Shown here: positions 46,810-56,437 of the stretch, one piece after another
Layout of the letters: the number at the start of each line of letters is the position of its first letter
How positions within the stretch are numbered: the stretch's first letter is position 1
From: Pseudomonas gessardii
Lineage (GTDB): Bacteria > Pseudomonadota > Gammaproteobacteria > Pseudomonadales > Pseudomonadaceae
Reading direction: 5' to 3'
Assembly (NCBI RefSeq): GCF_001983165.1
Contig: NZ_MNPU01000014.1
Coordinates: 62,001-126,000 of the forward strand
DNA: 64,000 nucleotides
Program-made: the position numbers and the translations under genes
Notes under the pieces: model-generated
The model's input: only the letters and a program-made list of their open reading frames with translations
What the model was told of the DNA's origin: nothing
Database searches by the model: none

Positions 46810-47739
46810 ATGAATGCGTCCCTGCAACCTCCCGCCCACCCCGTCGCCAACCTGGCCCTGGAACAAGGCTGGCTGCCGATTCGCGAGGTGTCCCGCCAGA
46901 CCGGGGTCAACGCGGTGACCCTGCGTGCCTGGGAGCGGCGCTACGGCCTGATCGTGCCGCAACGCACGCCCAAGGGCCACCGGCTGTTCGGCGCCGACCA
47001 TGTGCAGCGCATCCAGACCATCCTGACCTGGCTCAACCGTGGCGTGCCGGTCAGCCAGGTCAAGCAACTGATCGACAACGCCCAGCCGGTGGACGCCAGC
47101 GCTGAAAACGAATGGCAGGGCCTGCGCCAGACCCTGGTGCAAGCCATCGGCCAACTGGCCGAGCGCCGGGTGGATGCGGTGTTCAACCAGGCCATGGCCC
47201 TCTACCCGCCGCGCACCCTCTGCGAGCACCTGTTGTTGCCGCTGCTCAAGGAACTGGACCAACGTTGGCAAGGCCAGTTCGGCGCACAGATGGAGCGGGT
47301 GTTTTTTTATTCCTGGCTGCGCAGCAAATTCGGCGCGCGGCTGTATCACAACAATCGCCAGCTCAGTGGCTCCCCTTTATTGCTGATCAATCATTCCAAC
47401 CGGCCACTGGAGCCGCACCTGTGGTTGAGCGCCTGGCTGGCCAGCAGCGCCGATTGCCCGGTGGAGGTCTTCGACTGGCCGCTGCCCAATGGCGAGCTGG
47501 CCCTGGCGGTCGAACACCTGCAACCACGCGCCGTGCTGCTGTACTCCAGCCAGGCCCTCCATTTGGCAGGCCTGCCGAAACTATTGAGCGGTGCCCGTTG
47601 CCCAATTCTGATCGCCGGCCCCACGGTCTGCATCCACCAGGCCGAGTTGTCCGTCTTAACCCAGGACATCCCCGGGCTGTTGTTGGCCGAAGACCCGTTG
47701 TCGGCCCATCAGCTCCTGATCCAGCATGGGCTTCTCTAA
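46810..47739 (+). CDS. MerR-family regulator, second class II LitR-type protein
   Basis: 309 residues. The MerR helix-turn-helix (about 20-90: PIREVSRQTGVNAVTLRAWERRYG) is nearly identical to that of the protein at 18491-19450. The C-terminal domain has the B12-domain outline, but the cobalamin-binding His motif is missing (INHSNRPLEPHLW at the equivalent place). It lies between ybgA and phr, overlapping the phr start (TAATG). Probably the local regulator of this operon, acting on the TGTACA boxes. Confidence 0.88.
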   Translation: MNASLQPPAHPVANLALEQGWLPIREVSRQTGVNAVTLRAWERRYGLIVPQRTPKGHRLFGADHVQRIQTILTWLNRGVPVSQVKQLIDNAQPVDASAENEWQGLRQTLVQAIGQLAERRVDAVFNQAMALYPPRTLCEHLLLPLLKELDQRWQGQFGAQMERVFFYSWLRSKFGARLYHNNRQLSGSPLLLINHSNRPLEPHLWLSAWLASSADCPVEVFDWPLPNGELALAVEHLQPRAVLLYSSQALHLAGLPKLLSGARCPILIAGPTVCIHQAELSVLTQDIPGLLLAEDPLSAHQLLIQHGLL

Positions 47740-49184
47740 TGCATCTGATCTGGCTGCGCAGCGACCTGCGCCTGCATGACAACACCGCCCTCGCCGCCGC
47801 CTGCCAGCGCGGGCCGACGGCGGCGGTGTACCTGATCACCGCCGATCAGTGGCTGGCCCATGACGATGCGCCGTGCAAGGTGGACTTCTGGCTGCGCAAC
47901 CTCAAGGCCCTGAGCCTGGCCCTGGGAAAGCTGAATATCCCCCTGCTGATCCGCCATGCCGACACCTGGGACCAGGTGCCGCAGGTGCTGGTGGAGGTGT
48001 GCCAGAGCCTGTCGGTCGAGAGCGTCCACGCCAACGAAGAATATGGGATCCACGAAAGCCGGCGTGACGCCGCCGTGGCCAGGGCCCTGGCAACACAAGG
48101 GGTGAGTTTTCAGCGTTATCTGGACCAGTTGCTGTTCCAACCCGGCAGTGTGCTGACCAAGACGGGCACCTACTTCCAGGTGTTCAGCCAGTTTCGCAAG
48201 GTCTGCTACAACCGCCTGCACACGGCCCTACCGCGCCGGGTGGCGACGCCCAAGGCCCAAGCCGCCTTGGCCTTGGCCAGCGATGCCGTGCCCGCGCAGG
48301 TCAAGGGCTTTGCCCCGCCCAGCGACACCCTGCGCGCCCTTTGGCCGGCCGGTGAAGATGAGGCGCAGCGGCGCCTTGCACAGTTTGCCGACGCACAGAT
48401 CAGCTATTACAAGGACGAACGCGACTTCCCGGCCAAGCCCGGCACCAGCCAACTGTCGGCGTACCTCGCCGCTGGCGTGGTGTCGCCGCGCCAGTGCCTG
48501 CATGCGGCGCTACAAAGCAACCAGGGTGAATTTGAAAGCGGCGATACCGGCGCCATTACCTGGATCAACGAGCTGCTGTGGCGCGAGTTCTACAAACATA
48601 TCCTGGTGGGCTACCCACGGGTGTCGCGTCATCGCGCGTTTCGCCCGGAAACCGAAGCCGTGGCCTGGCGCCACGCCCCCGCGGACCTGGCCGCCTGGCA
48701 GGAAGCGCGCACCGGCCTGCCGATCATCGATGCCGCAATGCGCCAACTCTTGGCAACCGGCTGGATGCATAACCGCCTGCGCATGGTGGTGGCGATGTTC
48801 TTGACCAAGAACCTGTTGATCGACTGGCGCGAAGGCGAGCGCTTTTTTATGCGCCACTTGATCGACGGCGACCTGGCGGCCAACAACGGCGGCTGGCAAT
48901 GGAGCTCGTCCACCGGCACCGATTCGGCGCCGTACTTCCGCATTTTCAGCCCATTGAGCCAGTCCGAGAAGTTCGACGGCGAAGGGCGCTTCATCAAGCA
49001 GTGGCTGCCGCAACTGGCGGGCTTGAACAAGCAGCAAGTGCACCGCCCCGCCGCCGCCGGCGATCTGTTTGGCGTGGCCGACTACCCGCAGCCCATTGTC
49101 GACCTCAAGCAGTCCCGTGAACGCGCGTTGGCGGCCTTTCGCGCCCTGCCCTCGCGCCAGGCGGCGGGAGACAGGTATGCGTGA
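47739..49184 (+). CDS. phrB: Deoxyribodipyrimidine photolyase
   Basis: 481 residues, class I CPD photolyase. The N-terminal antenna-binding Rossmann domain starts LIWLRSDLRLHDN, and the C-terminal FAD domain contains ELLWREFYKHI, GLPIIDAAMRQL, WMHNRLRM and NNGGWQWSSSTGTD. It repairs cyclobutane pyrimidine dimers with light. Translationally coupled to the LitR-type regulator before it and the NTF2-like remnant after it. Confidence 0.96.
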   Translation: MHLIWLRSDLRLHDNTALAAACQRGPTAAVYLITADQWLAHDDAPCKVDFWLRNLKALSLALGKLNIPLLIRHADTWDQVPQVLVEVCQSLSVESVHANEEYGIHESRRDAAVARALATQGVSFQRYLDQLLFQPGSVLTKTGTYFQVFSQFRKVCYNRLHTALPRRVATPKAQAALALASDAVPAQVKGFAPPSDTLRALWPAGEDEAQRRLAQFADAQISYYKDERDFPAKPGTSQLSAYLAAGVVSPRQCLHAALQSNQGEFESGDTGAITWINELLWREFYKHILVGYPRVSRHRAFRPETEAVAWRHAPADLAAWQEARTGLPIIDAAMRQLLATGWMHNRLRMVVAMFLTKNLLIDWREGERFFMRHLIDGDLAANNGGWQWSSSTGTDSAPYFRIFSPLSQSEKFDGEGRFIKQWLPQLAGLNKQQVHRPAAAGDLFGVADYPQPIVDLKQSRERALAAFRALPSRQAAGDRYA

Positions 49185-49377
49185 TGGCCTGCGACAGTTC
49201 GCCGATTCCTTCGCCCCCCTGGGCACACACAACCGGCACCGGCTCGACAACCTGTACAGCCAGGACATATCGTTTACCGATCCACTGCATCAGGTCCGCG
49301 GTATCAGCGCGCGGTGTTACGAATATCTGCTGGTAGTTGGCCGGCCGGTCCGTTGGTTGAAAGGGAGAATGGCATGA
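49177..49377 (+). pseudogene. NTF2-like (SnoaL) family gene with internal in-frame deletion
   Basis: 66 residues remain. The first 45 (to TDPLHQVRG) look like the start of the NTF2-like protein that follows phr in other pseudomonads, which I recall as about 140 residues. The last 20 (YEYLLVVGRPVRWLKGRMA) look like the end of that same protein, so about 75 central residues are missing without loss of frame. The cone-shaped fold cannot form. Overlaps phr and the SDR by a few bases each, as the intact gene would. Confidence 0.7.
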
Positions 49378-50156
49378 GCCTGATATCGCCACGCCGTTAT
49401 TGGCTGACCGGGGCAAGCAGTGGCCTTGGTGCCGCCCTGGCCGAGGTGTTGCTCGACAGCGGCGCCCAAGTGGCGCTGAGTGCGCGTGCCAAGGCACCGC
49501 TGGAGCAACTTGCCCAACGCTATCCTGGGCAAGTGCTGGTGGTCGCCGGCAACTTGACCAACAGCCAGGTCGTACGGGAAATCGGCGAGCAGATCGCGCA
49601 AACCTGGGGGGCCCTGGACACCGTGCTCCTGAATGCCGGCACCTGCGAATACGTGGATGCCAAGCAGTTCGATGCGTCGATTATCGAACATGTGGTGCGC
49701 ACCAACCTGCTGGCCAGCAGTTATTGCATCGAAGCCGCCTTGGCGCTGCTGCGTGCCGGGCAAACCCCGCATTTAGTGGGTATCGCCAGTGCGGTCACGT
49801 ACCTGCCGATGCCCCGTACAGAAGCCTATGGCGCGTCCAAGGCCGGCCTGCGTTCCCTGTTTGAAGCCCAGCGCCTTGACCTGTCTCCCGAGGGCATTGA
49901 CGTCACGGTTGTCAGCCCCGGTTTCGTCGATACGCCGCTGACCGAACACAATGACTTTCCAATGCCCTTGAGCTGGCCGGCCGACAAGGCCGCGCGGCAT
50001 ATTGTCGGCAAACTGGAAGAGCGCCCCCTGGAGATTGCCTTCCCGGCGCTGTTTATCGCCACCCTGTGGCCGCTGTCGACATTGCCGAACCGCGCGCGAC
50101 TGATCATCGGCAAGCGCATGCTGCGCAGCCCGCCGCCGCACAAGGACAACCTGTGA
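49374..50156 (+). CDS. SDR-family oxidoreductase of the photolyase operon
   Basis: 260 residues. TGASSGLGAALAE at the cofactor site, LNAGT, and catalytic YGASKAG. Oxidoreductase of unknown substrate, regularly found after phr in Pseudomonas. GGGAGAA lies before the ATG. A C-terminal hydrophobic segment (about 215-235) may associate with the membrane. Confidence 0.88.
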   Translation: MSLISPRRYWLTGASSGLGAALAEVLLDSGAQVALSARAKAPLEQLAQRYPGQVLVVAGNLTNSQVVREIGEQIAQTWGALDTVLLNAGTCEYVDAKQFDASIIEHVVRTNLLASSYCIEAALALLRAGQTPHLVGIASAVTYLPMPRTEAYGASKAGLRSLFEAQRLDLSPEGIDVTVVSPGFVDTPLTEHNDFPMPLSWPADKAARHIVGKLEERPLEIAFPALFIATLWPLSTLPNRARLIIGKRMLRSPPPHKDNL

Positions 50157-50293
50157 AGATCGCCATTGTCGGCAGCGGTATTTCCGGGCTGACCTGCGCC
50201 TATCTGCTCAGCCGCCACCATGACATCAGCGTATTTGAAGACGGCGTGGTCAGTGCCCTGCGCGTGGCCCAGGCGTTTGGGCAAACCTTGTAA
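50153..50293 (+). pseudogene. Remnant of FAD-dependent oxidoreductase gene
   Basis: 46 codons from a GTG overlapping the SDR stop. The first 29 residues (IAIVGSGISGLTCAYLL and after) are the N-terminal FAD-binding motif of an amine-oxidase-like enzyme of over 400 residues that normally follows here. Homology then stops and the frame ends in unrelated sequence. The rest of the gene, and any genes after it, are absent. Confidence 0.75.
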
Positions 50294-50369
50294 ACCGTGA
50301 TGCAGAAGCGACGCGCTTGCCTACCGGCGGCGCGCCAACAAAAAACCTGGAGCCGGTCGGCTTTTACTT

Positions 50370-50398
50370 GCAGCTTGACGCTTGAACCTTGAAGCTGC
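50370..50398. repeat. Short inverted repeat near the deletion junction
   Basis: GCAGCTT (50370-50376) and AAGCTGC (50392-50398) flank GACGCTTGAACCTTG. It lies between the FAD remnant and the YkgJ-like gene, at the probable scar. Confidence 0.5.
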
Positions 50399-50403
50399 CC
50401 CCC

Positions 50404-50709
50404 ATGACCACCATCCCCCACACCCAAATCGCCGAACCCGCCGTCACCTGTTCCACCTGTGCAGCCTGCTGCTGCCAACTGGAAGTCATGCTGATCACCG
50501 ACACCGGCGTGCCTGATCGCTTTATCGACACCGACGACTGGGGCGGCGAAGTCATGCTGCGCCTGGACGACGGCTGGTGCGCGGCGCTGGATCGCGACAC
50601 GATGATGTGCACGATCTATGAGAAGCGACCATTGATTTGCCGGGAGTTCGAGATGGGCGCGCCGGAGTGCCTTGAAGAGCGCCAGGGGATTGCGACGGTC
50701 TACCGCTAA
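50404..50709 (+). CDS. YkgJ-family CxxC zinc/iron-binding protein
   Basis: 101 residues, cysteine-rich: CSTCAACCC near residue 15 and later Cys in GWCAAL, MMCTIYEKRPLICREFE, APEC. This is the YkgJ/UPF0153 pattern, a putative metal-cluster protein of unknown role. No clear ribosome site. A REPIN follows. Confidence 0.85.
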   Translation: MTTIPHTQIAEPAVTCSTCAACCCQLEVMLITDTGVPDRFIDTDDWGGEVMLRLDDGWCAALDRDTMMCTIYEKRPLICREFEMGAPECLEERQGIATVYR

Positions 50710-50759
50710 ACCAAGACCAATGAAGATCCCATATGGAAGCGGGCTTATGTGGAAGCTTG

Positions 50760-50847
50760 TGTGGGAGCTGGCTTGCCTGCGATAGCATCACTACGGTGTA
50801 ACTGATACACCACAGCGCCTGCATCGCGGGCAAGCCCGACTCCCACA
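50760..50847. repeat. REPIN (imperfect right arm)
   Basis: TGTGGGAGCTGGCTTGCC at the left and GGGCAAGCCCGACTCCCACA at the right, the latter of a different REP subtype, between the YkgJ-like gene and pagL. Confidence 0.82.
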
Positions 50848-50886
50848 CCAGCCCACACACATAGGTTCTGCAGTGCCTGGGGAATA

Positions 50887-51405
50887 TCAGAGCGGCATTG
50901 TGTAGTTCAACGAATAGCTCTCGACACCATCGTTGCGGCTGCTGATACCGGCGTTGGAATAGTGCGTGGCCCGGATCCCCACCTGATGCCCGCCGGCAAA
51001 ACGCAAGCCCAAGCCCAGGCGGTCTTCAAACTGGAAAGCCCCGCCGATATTGTTGTCTTCGACCCGGCTGCGTGAAAACAGCGCCATGCCGATCCCCGCT
51101 TCGATGTAGGGCTTCACCGACTCGCCGGCGAACTCATACACAAACACCGGCGAAAACGACAGGCTGCTGACACTCGCACGTTCGTCCCCCTCCCAGAAGG
51201 TATAAGCGCCGCTCCAGTAGCCGGTCAGGCGGCCGACATCGCTCTGCCACCAGCTCTTGTCCCAGTCCGATTGCAGGCCCAGGCGATACGTCATGGTCGA
51301 ATCGCTGGTATGCCCCACCGCAAACTCCAGGCCGGCTGCCTGGGCCGAAATCGAATGCCCCACCACAACGGCTGCAATCGCAGCCAAACAGAACAAGCGC
51401 TTCAT
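50887..51405 (-). CDS. pagL: Lipid A 3-O-deacylase
   Basis: 172 residues. Signal peptide ending near AQA-AGLEF, then an eight-strand outer-membrane barrel. The catalytic triad aligns as H148, S150 and E162 (HYS...GVES), as in P. aeruginosa PagL. It removes the 3-acyl chain of lipid A. AGGAT precedes the start MKRLFCLA. Confidence 0.92.
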   Translation of the reverse strand: MKRLFCLAAIAAVVVGHSISAQAAGLEFAVGHTSDSTMTYRLGLQSDWDKSWWQSDVGRLTGYWSGAYTFWEGDERASVSSLSFSPVFVYEFAGESVKPYIEAGIGMALFSRSRVEDNNIGGAFQFEDRLGLGLRFAGGHQVGIRATHYSNAGISSRNDGVESYSLNYTMPL

Positions 51406-51519
51406 AAGAAACATCCTTTCCAAACGAATTTGTATGATTTTTTACCGCTAATCAGGAGCTATAGAAATCACGGAGTAAGCAGAAGTTCAGTTAAAAAAAC
51501 CCGCTGTTTCACGAATTTT

Positions 51520-52314
51520 TTACCGCTCGAAACTGCGCACAACGCCGCTGGAGTTCCAGAGTGTGGGTAGGATATTTCTTAGGTGCTGCGGCTCGCCGCT
51601 GGTCCAGAATTGCGCGGCACGCGGGGTGCCATCGGCCAGCAGTTGGCGCTCGCCCAGCAGACGCTGTAGCTGGCGCGCCACTGCTGCGCCGGTATCGATC
51701 AGGATGATCGTCGGTGGCAGCATCGTCGCCAGCAATGGCTTGAGGAAAGGGTAGTGGGTGCAACCGAGGATGAGCGTGTCGCAGCCGGCCTCGACCAGCG
51801 GCGCGACATACCCTTGCAGCAACTGGCGCAGCACCGGGCTGCCCAGGTCGCCGGCCTCGATCAGCTCGACCAGCCCCGGGCATGGCTGGGTAATCACCCG
51901 TACATCGGTGGCAAAGCGATCCAGCAACGCGGCAAACTTGGCGCTTTGCAGGGTGCCCGTGGTGGCGAGTACGCCGACCACGCCACTGCGGGTCGCGGCA
52001 GCCGCCGGTTTGACCGCCGGCTCCATGCCCACCAGCGGCCAATCCGGGTAATCGCTGCGCAAATCCGCGACCGCCGCCACGGTTGCCGTGTTGCAGGCAA
52101 TCACAAAGGCCTTGGCGCCCTGCTCGCGGAAAAACTCTGCGACCACCCGCGAACGTTCGCGAATGAAGGCCGGGGTTTTCTCGCCATAGGGGATATGCCC
52201 GCAATCGGCCACGTACAGCAGCGACTCCTGGGGCAATAAACGATGAATTTCGTCCAGCACCGACAGGCCGCCGACACCGGAGTCGAACACACCAATCGGT
52301 GCATCCTTAACCAT
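51520..52314 (-). CDS. murI: Glutamate racemase
   Basis: 264 residues. [11 protein letters not shown] at the N-terminus, catalytic cysteines in ACNTAT and GCTHYPFL. It supplies D-glutamate for peptidoglycan. The start [11 protein letters not shown] overlaps the end of moeB by 8 bases. Last gene of hemA-prfA-prmC-moeB-murI. Confidence 0.95.
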   Translation of the reverse strand: MVKDAPIGVFDSGVGGLSVLDEIHRLLPQESLLYVADCGHIPYGEKTPAFIRERSRVVAEFFREQGAKAFVIACNTATVAAVADLRSDYPDWPLVGMEPAVKPAAAATRSGVVGVLATTGTLQSAKFAALLDRFATDVRVITQPCPGLVELIEAGDLGSPVLRQLLQGYVAPLVEAGCDTLILGCTHYPFLKPLLATMLPPTIILIDTGAAVARQLQRLLGERQLLADGTPRAAQFWTSGEPQHLRNILPTLWNSSGVVRSFER

Positions 52315-53062
52315 GCTGGCTACCGCAGACGCTGCAACCGGGATCGCGCTTGACCCGCAGTTCGCGAAAACACGTGCCCAGGGCATCGATCAACAGCAGG
52401 CGCCCGACCAGGGGGGTGCCAAAGCCGGCCAGCAGTTTCAGGGCTTCCAGGGCTTGCAGGCTGCCGACCAGGCCCACCAGCGGGCCGACAACGCCGGCTT
52501 CGCTGCAGGTCAGTTCGGTGTCGCTGCCGTGCCCATATAAACAGTGGTAGCACGGGCTTTCCGGGCGGCGTGGGTCGAACACCGAGAGCTGGCCTTCGAG
52601 GCGTATCGCCGCGCCGCTGACCAGGGGCTTGCCCGCCGCCACGCACGCCGCGTTCACCGCTTCGCGGGTGGCGAAGTTGTCACAGCAGTCGAGCACCAGG
52701 TCTACATCGGCCACGGCGGCGGCCAACGAGTCCGCGTCCAGCGCCGTGCGGTGGGCCACCAGCCGTACCTCAGGGTTGATCGCACTCAGGCGGCGGATGG
52801 CCGAATCGACCTTGCTCAGGCCCACGCTGTCAGTGTCGTGGATGATCTGGCGTTGCAGGTTGGTCAGGTCGACGGTATCAAAGTCCGCCAGATGCAGCTG
52901 GCCCACGCCGGCCGCCGCCAGGTACAGGGCCACCGGCGCGCCGAGGCCACCAAGGCCGACGATCAGCACGCGGCTGTTTTTCAGGCGCAACTGGCCGTCA
53001 ATGTCGACCTGTTGCAACAGGATCTGCCGGCTATAGCGCAACAGCTCCTGGTCGGTCAGCAC
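52307..53062 (-). CDS. moeB: Molybdopterin-synthase adenylyltransferase (ThiF/MoeB)
   Basis: 251 residues. [19 protein letters not shown] binds [11 protein letters not shown] carries the essential Arg, and zinc cysteines lie in CYHCLYG and CSVCG. It adenylates the MoaD or ThiS-type C-terminus. Overlaps prmC by 7 bases. Confidence 0.93.
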   Translation of the reverse strand: MLTDQELLRYSRQILLQQVDIDGQLRLKNSRVLIVGLGGLGAPVALYLAAAGVGQLHLADFDTVDLTNLQRQIIHDTDSVGLSKVDSAIRRLSAINPEVRLVAHRTALDADSLAAAVADVDLVLDCCDNFATREAVNAACVAAGKPLVSGAAIRLEGQLSVFDPRRPESPCYHCLYGHGSDTELTCSEAGVVGPLVGLVGSLQALEALKLLAGFGTPLVGRLLLIDALGTCFRELRVKRDPGCSVCGSQHG

Positions 53063-53886
53063 GGCCGGCGTCCCAGGCTGATGCGCTCATGGCCGCCGAG
53101 GTCAATACGGCTATGGACCTCTTCAAAACCTTGCGTCAGCAGCAGGTCACGCACGGCCGGGGCCTGGTCGTAACCATGCTCGAGCAACAACCAGCCACCG
53201 GCCTCCAGGTGCTGCGGCGCCTGGGCGATGATCAGGCGCAGGTCGTCCAGGCCGTCGTGACCGGCCACCAAGGCGCTGGCCGGCTCGAAGCGCACATCGC
53301 CCGCCACCAGGTGCGGATCGCTGTCGGCAATATAGGGCGGGTTGCTGATGATCAGGTGATAGGTGTGACCTTTGAGGGCGCTGAACCAATGACTGTTGAG
53401 CACCGTGACGTTATCCAGGTGCAGGCGCTGGCGATTACGTTCGGCCAGGGCCACGGCTTCGAGCACGCGATCCACTGCCGTCACGCGCCAGGCCGGGCGC
53501 TCGCTGGCCAGGGCCAGGGCGATGGCGCCGCTGCCGGTGCCCAGGTCGAGCACAGTGGCCGGGGTGGCGGGCAACAACTCCAGGGCCGCCTCCACCAGCA
53601 GCTCGGTGTCCGGGCGCGGGATCAGGGTGTGGGGCGCGACTTCCAGGTCGAGTTTCCAGAAGCCTTGCTGGCCGAGGATATAAGCCACCGGCTCACCACC
53701 GCGGCGACGTTGCAGGTAGTCGGCAAAACGCAGCGCGTCTTCGCTGCTGACGATTTTTTCCGGCCAGGTGTGCAGGTAGCTGCGGGACTTGCCCAGGGCT
53801 GCGGCCAGCAACAACTCCACATCCAGGCGCGCGGTCGGCGAGTCGGGCAGGTCGGCGGCGCGCAACAAGCTGGCAATAATGGTCAT
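53056..53886 (-). CDS. prmC: Peptide chain release factor N5-glutamine methyltransferase
   Basis: 276 residues. SAM motif VLDLGTGSGAIALAL and catalytic ISNPPYI. It methylates the GGQ glutamine of release factors; its substrate gene prfA is directly upstream with no gap. Confidence 0.95.
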   Translation of the reverse strand: MTIIASLLRAADLPDSPTARLDVELLLAAALGKSRSYLHTWPEKIVSSEDALRFADYLQRRRGGEPVAYILGQQGFWKLDLEVAPHTLIPRPDTELLVEAALELLPATPATVLDLGTGSGAIALALASERPAWRVTAVDRVLEAVALAERNRQRLHLDNVTVLNSHWFSALKGHTYHLIISNPPYIADSDPHLVAGDVRFEPASALVAGHDGLDDLRLIIAQAPQHLEAGGWLLLEHGYDQAPAVRDLLLTQGFEEVHSRIDLGGHERISLGRRPC

Positions 53887-54969
53887 TTATTCACCTATTG
53901 CGGCCAGTTGGTCGGCCTGGTATTCGGCGAGCAACGGCTCGATCACTGCGTCCACGCCACCGGCAAGGATTTCGTCCAGGGAATACAGGGTCAGGTTGAC
54001 CCGATGGTCGGTGACCCGCCCCTGGGCGTAGTTATAGGTGCGAATGCGTTCGGAGCGATCACCCGAGCCCACCAGCAACTTGCGCTCACTGGCAATGGCG
54101 TTGGCGGCGGCGCTGGTCTGCTGGTCGTTGAGCTTGGCCGACAGCCAGGACATGGCCCGCGCCCGGTTCTTGTGCTGGGAACGTTCTTCCTGGCACTCCA
54201 CCACAATGCCGGACGGCAAGTGGGTGATGCGGATCGCCGAGTCGGTCTTGTTGACGTGCTGGCCACCGGCGCCCGACGAACGATAAGTGTCGACGCGCAA
54301 GTCTGCCGGGTTGATCTCGATGGCTTCCTGCTCGTCGGGCTCGGGCAACACGGCCACGGTGCACGCCGAGGTGTGGATACGGCCCTGGGACTCGGTGGCG
54401 GGTACACGCTGTACGCGGTGCACGCCGGACTCGAATTTCAGCTTGCCGTAGACGTTCTCGCCTTCGACCCGGGCGATGATTTCCTTGTAGCCGCCGTGTT
54501 CCCCCTCGTTCTGCGAGAGGATTTCCACGCGCCAGCCGCGACGCTCGGCATAGCGTGAGTACATGCGGAACAGGTCGCCGGAAAAGATCGCCGCCTCGTC
54601 GCCACCGGTGCCGGCGCGGATTTCCAGGAAGACGTTGCGCCCATCGTTAGGGTCTTTGGGCAGCAGCATGCGTTGCAGGTCGCCTTCGAGCTCGATGAGC
54701 TTGTCTTTGGCTTCGCGGACTTCTTCCACGGCCATTTCCCGCATGTCCGGGTCGCTGTCCTTGAGCAGCGCCTGGGCGCCTTCGAGGTCGGCCTGCACCT
54801 TGAGCAGTTGCGAATAGGTGGTCACGATCGGCTCAACTTCGGCGTATTCCTTGGAATAGGCGCGGAACTTGGTCTGATCGGAAATAACCTCGCCGTCGCC
54901 GAGCAAGGCGGTCAGTTCTTCGAAACGGTCCTGGAGCACATCCAGTTTATTGAGCAGTGACGCTTTCAT
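53887..54969 (-). CDS. prfA: Peptide chain release factor 1
   Basis: 360 residues. [15 protein letters not shown] holds the GGQ tripeptide and the PAT anticodon-like motif is in RVPATESQG. It terminates translation at UAA and UAG. Its start overlaps the hemA stop by 4 bases (ATGA). Confidence 0.97.
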   Translation of the reverse strand: MKASLLNKLDVLQDRFEELTALLGDGEVISDQTKFRAYSKEYAEVEPIVTTYSQLLKVQADLEGAQALLKDSDPDMREMAVEEVREAKDKLIELEGDLQRMLLPKDPNDGRNVFLEIRAGTGGDEAAIFSGDLFRMYSRYAERRGWRVEILSQNEGEHGGYKEIIARVEGENVYGKLKFESGVHRVQRVPATESQGRIHTSACTVAVLPEPDEQEAIEINPADLRVDTYRSSGAGGQHVNKTDSAIRITHLPSGIVVECQEERSQHKNRARAMSWLSAKLNDQQTSAAANAIASERKLLVGSGDRSERIRTYNYAQGRVTDHRVNLTLYSLDEILAGGVDAVIEPLLAEYQADQLAAIGE

Positions 54970-56255
54970 TGCGGTTTTTTATCCGAAGAGCTGTCTGACG
55001 CGCCCTCACCGAGGGCAAAGAGTTCCTGGGCCATGGCCAGCGCATCGAGGCGGCCTTCGGCTGTCAGTTTTTTAAGCTGTACGCTGGGAGCATGCAACAG
55101 CTTGTTGGTGAGGCCACGGGCCAATTGCATCAAGATGTCTTCAGCGTTGCCGCCATTGGCCAGCAGGCGCTGGGCCTTGATCAATTCTTCATCGCGCAGG
55201 CGCTCGCCCTGTTGGCGATAGGCCTTGAGCACATCCACGGCGGCCAGCTCGCGCAGGCGCACCATAAAGTCATCGGCGCCGATGGCGACCATTTCCTCGG
55301 CGGCCTGGGCAGCGCCCTGGCGGCTCTTGAGGTTTTCGGCGACCACTTCGTGCAGGTCGTCGACGCTATAGAGGTAAACGTCGTCCAACTCGCCGACTTC
55401 GGGCTCGATATCCCGGGGAACGGCGATATCCACCATGAAAATCGGTTTGTGCTTGCGCAGCTTCAGGGCGCTTTCCACCGCGCCCTTGCCGAGGATCGGC
55501 AACTGGCTGGCGGTGGAGCTGATCACGATATCGCTGCGCACCAGCTCGGCCGGGATGTCGGCCAGCAACACCGCGTGGGCACCGAACTCTTCGGCCAGGA
55601 TGCTCGCGCGCTCCAGGGTCCGGTTGGCCACCACGATGCGCTTGACACCCAGGTCATGCAGGTGCCGGGCGACCAGGGTAATGGTCTCGCCCGCGCCGAT
55701 CAGCAGGGCCTGGCTGCGTTGCAGGTCGCTGAAGATCTGCTTGGCCAGGCTGACGGCGGCAAACGCCACAGACACCGGGTTTTCGCCAATCGCCGTATCG
55801 GTACGCACCTGCTTGGCCGAATTGAAAGTGGCCTGGAACAGACGCCCCAGCAACGGCCCCACGGTCCCGGCTTCGCGGGCCACGGCGTAGGCCGATTTCA
55901 TCTGGCCGAGGATCTGCGGTTCGCCCAACACCAGCGAATCGAGCCCGGACGCCACACGCATCATGTGACGAACTGCCGCATCATCTTCATGCACATAAGC
56001 GCTGGCGCGCAGATCATCCAGGCTCAAATGATGGTAATCAGCCAGCCAGCGCAGCACCCCATCCGACGAAAGATGTTCCTGCTCTATATAGAGCTCGCTG
56101 CGATTGCAGGTGGAAAGGATCGCAGCTTCGCGGCTGTCGGTGAGCCGGCACAGCTGCTGCAAAGCCTCAACCAACTGCTCCGGGGTAAACGCCACGCGCT
56201 CGCGGACGTCTACAGAAGCAGTCTTGTGGTTGATACCCAGAGCAAGGAAGGCCAT
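54966..56255 (-). CDS. hemA: Glutamyl-tRNA reductase
   Basis: 429 residues. [14 protein letters not shown] and catalytic Cys in LSTCNRSE at the N-terminus, an NADPH domain (about 165-310), and the C-terminal dimerisation helix. First enzyme of C5 haem synthesis. It heads the operon. The 182-base region to the divergent lipoprotein gene holds both promoters. Confidence 0.96.
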   Translation of the reverse strand: MAFLALGINHKTASVDVRERVAFTPEQLVEALQQLCRLTDSREAAILSTCNRSELYIEQEHLSSDGVLRWLADYHHLSLDDLRASAYVHEDDAAVRHMMRVASGLDSLVLGEPQILGQMKSAYAVAREAGTVGPLLGRLFQATFNSAKQVRTDTAIGENPVSVAFAAVSLAKQIFSDLQRSQALLIGAGETITLVARHLHDLGVKRIVVANRTLERASILAEEFGAHAVLLADIPAELVRSDIVISSTASQLPILGKGAVESALKLRKHKPIFMVDIAVPRDIEPEVGELDDVYLYSVDDLHEVVAENLKSRQGAAQAAEEMVAIGADDFMVRLRELAAVDVLKAYRQQGERLRDEELIKAQRLLANGGNAEDILMQLARGLTNKLLHAPSVQLKKLTAEGRLDALAMAQELFALGEGASDSSSDKKPQ

Positions 56256-56437
56256 TCAATATCGCTGATGATGTCGAGAAGCCGACAATTGTCCTACTTC
56301 GACTGATTCAGAACAACCACCGTCGTCTATTGTCCTAATGCCTTGTGTCTATAAAGGCGCCAATTGAGACTCGGTTATGTTTGGCCGAGGGCTTGTGTCA
56401 TGATGATCCGACCGCAGGTTAGTCGTCCTCTTCCTAT

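Noticed and set aside
49251..49262. TGTACA inside the NTF2-like remnant (and others in hmgA and trxB) as operators
   Set aside because: Single six-base palindromes within coding sequence, without an 18-bp partner or promoter. Expected by chance.
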